DNA of 64,000 nucleotides from Lingula anatina (taxonomy: Eukaryota > Brachiopoda > Lingulata > Lingulida > Lingulidae), in the NCBI RefSeq assembly GCF_001039355.2, contig NW_019775622.1, positions 178,407 to 242,406 of the forward strand, read 5' to 3'. Below the pieces are notes generated by a model, which saw nothing but the letters and a program-made list of their open reading frames with translations, was not told the DNA's origin and made no database searches. The position numbers were made by a program, and so were the translations under genes. Of this stretch, positions 52,665-61,600 are shown piece after piece (the first letter of the stretch is position 1; every line of letters starts with the position of its first letter).

Positions 52665-55600
52665 TGTGTGTGGTGCACAATGCCATGCATGTATGTGTGT
52701 ATATATGTGAGTATGCATGCATGCGTGTATGTTTTATTATCAATGAATCCAGGAAGTGTTTTCAGCCACAGTACATGCACGCTGACTTGGTTTGAACTTG
52801 TAATGGGAACTTGTTTATTATTTGAAGTTTGAAAAAATTCCAACTTGATTCTGGCATATTAAACTAAATTTGTTTGAAAACTGATGATGATTGCAACCAC
52901 TGATGAGGAGGGTGAGCATGAAGTCTAGAATAATTTTTGTTATTTTTTTTTAAGAACTTATTTGTACAACAGTGAAAACAATGCCGAGGGGAAATTTTTA
53001 ATGTATAGGTAGATATATGATAATATTATGATCCATACTTCAAAAAAATATGAAGCCAGTTAAAGAATAATGTGATGTGTTACTTAAGGAAAGGCATGAT
53101 TTTCACTGCTTTTATGATAGTTGTTTTGATGCCATTGTATGTGTGTGTGTGTGTGCGTGTGTGTGTGTGTGTGTGCGTGTGTGTGTGTGTGCATGTGTGC
53201 GTGTCTGTGTGTGTTAAAAACAGGCATAGCACCAGACAGTCTAATTCTGTTTCTAGAAGATTGGTTCCTGTCTGTGTAGAAAGTGATCCTTGCCATCTGA
53301 AGTTTGAACCATAACAAGAGATCTTATCAAAACTTGATGGTCTCCAGGCAAATGAAAAAAGGGATGTTTGTATACTTCCAATGACACGCCATTTTTACCC
53401 CTCAACTGATGTTTATTCTCTTGTAAAAAAAAAAAAATGGACCTGCCGTCTGCTCTCATTGATACCAGATCTGAAGATATTGTAGATTTCATGGAGTCAA
53501 CAGCACAATTTAGAAAATATCCCAGTATTCTCCTAGGTGAAGTTTGATAAAATATCTGGGACACTTAATTTATTAAGGATATCTTTGCATGGGAAAATTT
53601 GGAACATTGCTATATATATGTTTTGTGATTTCCAAGAAGGATTCAATAAGATTAGAAATGTCTTGTTTGTATAACCTAACTAATCTTGATTAAAAGGCAA
53701 CATGAAAGAGAAAGAACTTGCTACTAGCAAGAGCTATTTACAAGACATGATGGTTACAACTTACAAGGTAACAGAATGTGACATTGACAAATTACATGAT
53801 CTGTTGCAAACTACCTGTGACATTATAAGGTTACAGGTAAGTCAGATACCTTGTTCAAGTGATTAAATGTGTCACCTTGAATAAAAGCAGGTCATTCAGG
53901 TCGGAATACAAATAAAATTAAATGCCTCCATGTTTATCTTTGCACCTATTAGATTTTTTAATGACAGTTTTCGTGTTCAGGGTGTTGTGGAGGGGAATCC
54001 ATCATTTGGGGATGTCCACTTGGTGCCTATGGGGACATGCCCTTTTCTTGTTAACAGCATTATTTACAAATGGGTGTTGTGTGTGTTTTTAACTTGCTAT
54101 GAAATTAACCCATTTCTGAAAATTTAATTATTAAGAAATTAATTAATGGATCATCACCAAAATCGAATCATAACTTTTTTGACCCATTCTTGACCTATCC
54201 TGAAAATTTCATCAAAATCCTTTGTATACATAATTAATTACTTGGGTACTTAATTTATATATTTATTACTTAATTAATTAATGGATCATCACCAAAATCC
54301 AATTATTTTTCCTTGGGCCATTTGTGGCTATCCTGAAAAATTCACCAAAATTTCTTTTTGTTTCTGTGCCAAATACCAGTTTACAGTCCCTGTAAAAAAC
54401 ATTTCAGGTGAAAAATAGGTGACATTGTTCAGTGGCTGTGAACAAGATAAACATGATACTGATAGTACAAGAAAGAAAACTACAAAGTATGCCTAATGCC
54501 ATTTAAGCAGATATCGGGTTGAAGGAGGCAGCTAGTGAACATTGTTCCCTGTAATCCGAGATATGTTAATAACATTGAAATGATACTGCAAATGGAAGAG
54601 GGTTTCCAAACCGTCTGAATTTGTTAGATGCGGAAGACTCCGACAGAACGCGAATAAGGAGAAAATAGTCCTGAATAACTTTGATGATTTCTTTTTTTGG
54701 TTAAAGTGCATTATGTGTGTGCATCGGTTGAGAAAGGCGGTGTCATATTCAGGAGGGCCTCTTTGCTTATCTTTCCCTGATTATACCCTTGATTGGGGTG
54801 CAGTCTAGACCAAAATGGGGGTTTTCACTCGATTTTGAACTTGGGTGCCATTTTAAGTCACGATGAGTCACTGCTTAGAAAAATTGGGGTAATTTTTGTG
54901 AAAGTTTGGTAAACACAAAGCCTGACATTGGTGGAAATTGTTGAAGCTCATTAAAAGATGAGGATGATAGTAAAATAATCTTGGCAATTTATATTATCTG
55001 GTATGTAATGCTGTGTTCCTGAAAAAGTCCATGTAATATGGTGTGTGCTAACACTTTGCCATATTTGCAAAGGTAAAAATGAGCACAATGACCCTTATGA
55101 TTAAAAAAATATTAAAAAAAGATTTCAGGCTGATGTATGTTATATAGCTTAAGTTAATATAGCAAACTCAAGGATTAACAACAAGGAAAGTCAAATACAA
55201 CTTTTTGAAATGGCTGATATGAAATGGCTGCAATTGCACAAGCATCGTCACACACGTGCGCACACATACACACACACACCTGAACTTCTAGATTAGACAT
55301 TTGAAAAAGTGCTATGCTTGGTGTGTCTTAGAATTTAGTTCCTTTACTACAGAAGAAGTACTTGACTTTTGGTCTAGGCTTGGTTCTGGAGTGTTACCCA
55401 CCACAGTTCCCGTCTGTTTTTACGGCTCATTACTTTGAATGATGACAAAAGGCAAAGGATAAGGGAATAGAACCCAGCTATAATAACATGGCAAGGTGGG
55501 ATTTAGTGGGACACAGTGGCCACCATTGTTTTATCATGCATTTTATTTTCTCATACCTCGAAAGCTGTAAAGATGGCAGCTGGCGATAACTGATAGTGTC

Positions 55601-58600
55601 TTGATGGGGTGATCTGCAAGAGATAGATAGTTGGAGGAAAAAAAGTTTGGGAGATCTTACGCAGCTGTATAATGCCCACCTTGATAAAACTGAGCATGTT
55701 TTTGTTAACACTGTTGTTTCTTTTCTAGCACTTTCAAATGTGTGATTATTGGAATTAAAGTGAAATATAAACAGTGTTTTAAGACAGCTTGTCTAGTCAG
55801 ATCTTTGCATAAACATAACACCTGCTTCTCTCTGGAAATTCTGTCATAAGCCTCACAATGGACGATTGTGCTGTACCTTATATAGATATAAAGCATTTAA
55901 AAAGACCTGTTTGAACAAATGTACGTAGTCACTCCATATTAGGTCATTTTATATAAATACAAAACATTTAAAAAGACGTGTTTGAACAAATGTTCAAAGT
56001 CACTCCATATTAGGTAAATCCCAGCTGTTCAGTCAGAAATGCTGTCAGAAATAACGAGTTGTCAGAACAATGTCTCGTCTGTTGTCCGTGCACTGTCCTC
56101 CACCCACTGAGGAAGTGTACCGACATTGATAGTCAATTTAGCGGTAACATTAGATGATAATAAGAAAGATGTTAGTTAAGATTGAAAAAAGAAACCATTG
56201 TCATATTCTGCTCATAGTTACAGGGGTCTTTCAACAGGTGCCCCATCATTCAGATGGTTGGGAATGGATCAGGGCCCATTTTCAAATTATAATAGTGGCC
56301 TATACTAATGGGGAAAAGGTGATAGTCTGTGGCAGAAAGAAAAAAAATAGAAATGCCCATAGTATTGACAGTTTTAAAGGGTTTTGAATCACAATTTTGA
56401 TTTGGGTAGCATTTACTTTGGATAAAATGATTTTTATATATATTTTATATTTAGATATATAAGTTTTATACACAGGAATGTTCTTTATTTTTTCAGAGGA
56501 TGTTGATCGCATGAGAATCCATTACATACTAAAGAACAACACAAACGCCACAGGAGATGTCTTCTATTTCAAGATCACAGACAAAGGTAAGTCTTTTCGT
56601 TCTTTTTTTTCTGCCTATTCTCCTGCCTGTTCCACTCAAAGGGTATTGAGAATATTGACTCCTTTGAGCAATCTACAGGTCAGCTGGGCACGTTTTATTG
56701 CTTGTGATCAGTAACAAAATTGATTTAAAAATTAACGGTTCTGATTGAACTCTGAATATGGAATCACAAAGNGCACACATACACACACACACCTGAACTT
56801 CTAGATTAGACATTTGAAAAAGTGCTATGCTTGGTGTGTCTTAGAATTTAGTTCCTTTACTACAGAAGAAGTACTTGACTTTTGGTCTAGGCTTGGTTCT
56901 GGAGTGTTACCCACCACAGTTCCCGTCTGTTTTTACGGCTCATTACTTTGAATGATGACAAAAGGCAAAGGATAAGGGAATAGAACCCAGCTATAATAAC
57001 ATGGCAAGGTGGGATTTAGTGGGACACAGTGGCCACCATTGTTTTATCATGCATTTTATTTTCTCATACCTCGAAAGCTGTAAAGATGGCAGCTGGCGAT
57101 AACTGATAGTGTCTTGATGGGGTGATCTGCAAGAGATAGATAGTTGGAGGAAAAAAAGTTTGGGAGATCTTACGCAGCTGTATAATGCCCACCTTGATAA
57201 AACTGAGCATGTTTTTGTTAACACTGTTGTTTCTTTTCTAGCACTTTCAAATGTGTGATTATTGGAATTAAAGTGAAATATAAACAGTGTTTTAAGACAG
57301 CTTGTCTAGTCAGATCTTTGCATAAACATAACACCTGCTTCTCTCTGGAAATTCTGTCATAAGCCTCACAATGGACGATTGTGCTGTACCTTATATAGAT
57401 ATAAAGCATTTAAAAAGACCTGTTTGAACAAATGTACGTAGTCACTCCATATTAGGTCATTTTATATAAATACAAAACATTTAAAAAGACGTGTTTGAAC
57501 AAATGTTCAAAGTCACTCCATATTAGGTAAATCCCAGCTGTTCAGTCAGAAATGCTGTCAGAAATAACGAGTTGTCAGAACAATGTCTCGTCTGTTGTCC
57601 GTGCACTGTCCTCCACCCACTGAGGAAGTGTACCGACATTGATAGTCAATTTAGCGGTAACATTAGATGATAATAAGAAAGATGTTAGTTAAGATTGAAA
57701 AAAGAAACCATTGTCATATTCTGCTCATAGTTACAGGGGTCTTTCAACAGGTGCCCCATCATTCAGATGGTTGGGAATGGATCAGGGCCCATTTTCAAAT
57801 TATAATAGTGGCCTATACTAATGGGGAAAAGGTGATAGTCTGTGGCAGAAAGAAAAAAATAGAAATGCCCATAGTATTAACAGTTTTAAAGGGTTTTGAA
57901 TCACAATTTTGATTTGGGTAGCATTTACTTTGGATAAAATGATTTTTATATATATTTATATATTTATATTTAGATATATAAGTTTTATACACAGGAATGT
58001 TCTTTATTTTTTCAGAGGATGTTGATCGCATGAGAATCCATTACATACTAAAGAACAACACAAACGCCACAGGAGATGTCTTCTATTTCAAGATCACAGA
58101 CAAAGGTAAGTCTTTTCGTTCTTTTTTTTTCTGCCTATTCTCCTGCCTGTTCCACTCAAAGGGTATTGAGAATATTGACTCCTTTGAGCAATCTACAGGT
58201 CAGCTGGGCACGTTTTATTGCTTGTGATCAGTAACAAAATTGATTTAAAAATTAACGGTTCTGATTGAACTCTGAATATGGAATCACAAAGATAGTTTTG
58301 AATTTAACCACTGAATATCAATCATACTAAAAAGTCCTGGCATTTTCATGCCAGTGCTCCGTTATTTTCCAGTTAAAAAACAGAGACATGTTTCTGTGAG
58401 GTGGTCTTTGTCCAGCTAATGTGCCACCTTTATTTGGGGTCAACTGTTAATGTGCGGCAGTTATAAACAGAAATTCGTGTAGTATGAAGTGAGCTGGACA
58501 AAGGAGTGATGGATTGATTTTGGCATCTTTGAAGTCTTATTGATAAAGTACATTTACTTGCTAGATGTTTATCACACGAGTTTGTGGTCTTGTCATTCTT

Positions 58601-61600
58601 CTTCAAAGGTTGAATGTTGCACCCCTGAAACCAAAGTCCTTGTAAATAGTTTACCCAAGTTTGGCTTTTGTTGTCTTTGGGGTTCGGGCATGATATTAAT
58701 GTGCATAAAATGTAGTCCATGTCAGTGAAAAATTGTGAAACTTGAAAAAAATTATTTCTTTTCAGATATATTTTAATGAAATAAATAACTAAAAAAGCTC
58801 ATAGTAACACCACCCACATTTGGATAAAAATTAACAAAAAATATACAAATTCTAAGCTTTATGCTTAGTTTGGCATTGTTATTATTATTTTTTATACAAA
58901 AAATGTCAAATGAAAGTAAAGAATATCAGAAATAGGTCAATTTAAATCAAAGAAAGTAGGATGTAGTTATGAATATAGGTAAACAAAAAGACATAGCATT
59001 AATTGGTTTATAATTATTAGAATAAGGTGTATAGCCAATACTTACCTTAGGCAGTGAATGACCATAATTTACTGTAGTTTTATTTCTCATTGTGATTTTA
59101 TTTTGAAAACAAATATAAAAATAGCTCTAGATGTAGAATCATTAGTGACATGACTATAGAACCAGTGCTATGTTGGCAAATCATTCTCTCTCTTTTTGGG
59201 GTCAAATTGCAGAAAAAAAGATTGCTTAACAGGTATGTCACAGGCATCTCAGAAATAATATTTTTTTCTCTTAAAAATGCTAATCAAAGAAAGTTTTTTA
59301 TTTGGAAAATGAAAAGTCTTCAGTTACATTACAAAACAGATGATTCATAAGCCCACATTTTATTAGACAAGTAAAATTGACAACACAAAAATTAAAATGA
59401 TAGTTTTTGTATACAAAAGGTCTGGTGCTGACAGAACCCATATTTTTGTTTGTCAGTTTAAAGTCTTAAAAATGGCACATCAGTGATTAATTCATCTCAG
59501 ATTACATGTCATCTGTAAAGTCAATTAAGATGGACTAGAAATTGTCTAGAAACTGGACTTTTCTTATTAAATGTCTGTCTTCAGCACTCACCAGACCTGC
59601 AAGGGCCTCAAGTGTTTTATCTTCAGAGGCACTGGCTTTTTACATTCAGTTGATTTATTTACTTCATCAAATTGACTAAGACCAGTGATATTTAGGAGAG
59701 TGCATTTTCACTCCATATTCTAGTTTCCATCAGTTTTACTGAATGTCCAAGATGGCAACAAAGTAACTCTAAAATAATTTTACACATGGCAAAAAAATGG
59801 TACTACTAGTGGATGTCTTCTTACATGTGTGCCTATATGTGCATTTGTGTATAATTTGTATTTTAACACTCACTGATACTATATGGCTGTCCATATCTGA
59901 TGGCCATTGCCTTTGAATATATTTGAACTGAGCAATTGTTTTCCTGCATGCTGTCAGTGATACCTTTGCTTGCCTGTATAGTTTACATTGAATACTAAAC
60001 ATGATACAGATAGGGTATATACTTAAGATTGACTAGTTTAAGCCAGTTGTTCCATCTAAACCCACCAAAGGGATTTTCAATCATTGAACCATCTTTTATG
60101 ATGCACAGCTTCCGACTTCAAACCCTGATACTGTACACAATGTCTCAGTTTTCTACGTTTTCAAACAGAGCACACTACCCTTGTTTTAACTTTGAAATCT
60201 TTGTCAAGTGTTAATTGACTTACCATTGACGAGAAGAATAGATCGTTATTGGATGAAAATAAACAGTTTTGGTATAAAGCTCTTTTGATAGCCATTCTAG
60301 CACAAACATCCCAAGTGCTGCTTTCAGGTTTTGTCTGCAGGGTGGTTTTGGGGTGGTTTCGTTTCAGTTTAATTTCTTTGATCTTTTGTTCTCAATGAAG
60401 TTACTGGTTCTCCCTTATTTGAGGACATGGTTTGCTATATATTATTTAAAATAAAAATTATAGATGATATTGGCAAAATGCAAAAAAAAAAACATTTAAT
60501 TCCACAAGGTCTATTTCATTTATTTTGCATAATTGGGCAGGCATACATACCTATGGGCTCTCCCAGCCTGCCATTGAATATGTTGTTGTTAAAAGTATAA
60601 GAAAACATATACATATCAAAATTTAGATAACTGAATATGAATAAATAATTCAGATTTTGATTATTCCAATATAAAAGACATAACAGAGAAGAAATTTTTA
60701 GCCGAAATTAAAGATTGGGCAACTTCTTTTCATTTTGACTTAAAATCAGTTAAGTTCTACAAAGGCATTTTGACAGTTATTAGCACATATATAATGTTCT
60801 GACACCTAGACCTACAGAGGAATACTGGGCTTGATATGAAAATAATTTAAACCACATTCCTTGAATTTTTGGGGAGATTTTTTTTTTAATATATATATCT
60901 AGATATTCAATACACCAGCACTTGTCTTAATGATAGAAAGATGGGCTAAACAAGGGAATTAACTTAGTATACCTGTGTATAGAATTGAGACATCAGATGC
61001 TAGTATATCACCATAAAAATCACACTGCAAAAAGATGACATATTCTTTCAAAGCGAGTGAGTGTTTAAGACTTTGTTGGATTGAATGTTTGGATGAGATG
61101 CCCAAAATGTTTTACTGAATGGCATTTTCTGTCCATCTGTCTGTCCATCTGTCTGTCTGTCTGTCTGTCTGTCAGTCACCCTTCACATCACCCTTCCGTC
61201 CATCTACCTGTGGTTGCAATCTTGATGATTTATATCAAATTTATAGATACTTATAACTGACAAGTAAATACAATGACTTACAGCACAAGCATAATTCTGT
61301 TGGCCTTTGCATCCTCTAGACTAATTGATTTATTTACCTATGGCGATACATCAAATTCAGTGTCAAATTTATAGCTTAAGATTAAAGCTATTATTAATAA
61401 GGTGAACCTTCAGTAAAGTGGTTAAATTTTTCACCCACTCAATTTCATTTTCAATTAAAGCCTGTTGCTTGATTAATGGTTGAAAATTAATAAAAGACTG
61501 CTTCTTTGACACCAAAATGCTGTGTTATTTGCTCTTTGATCACGAAGTCTACTTTCTCTGCATGATGAGGCAACACTCAATAATCAGATTTGCTGCCTAG

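Larger units (their letters stand above)
55260..56771. repeat. Long direct repeat containing exon 2, copy 1 (probable unmerged contig overlap)
   Basis: Matches 56773-58291 with only a handful of differences by eye, chiefly A, T and AT tract lengths. It ends at the n at 56772. Confidence 0.92.

Noticed and set aside
55260-58291. A genuine tandem duplication of exon 2 as an evolutionary novelty
   Set aside because: The copies are almost identical in intronic DNA too and meet at a single n. CSPG repeat 12 is complete with one copy.
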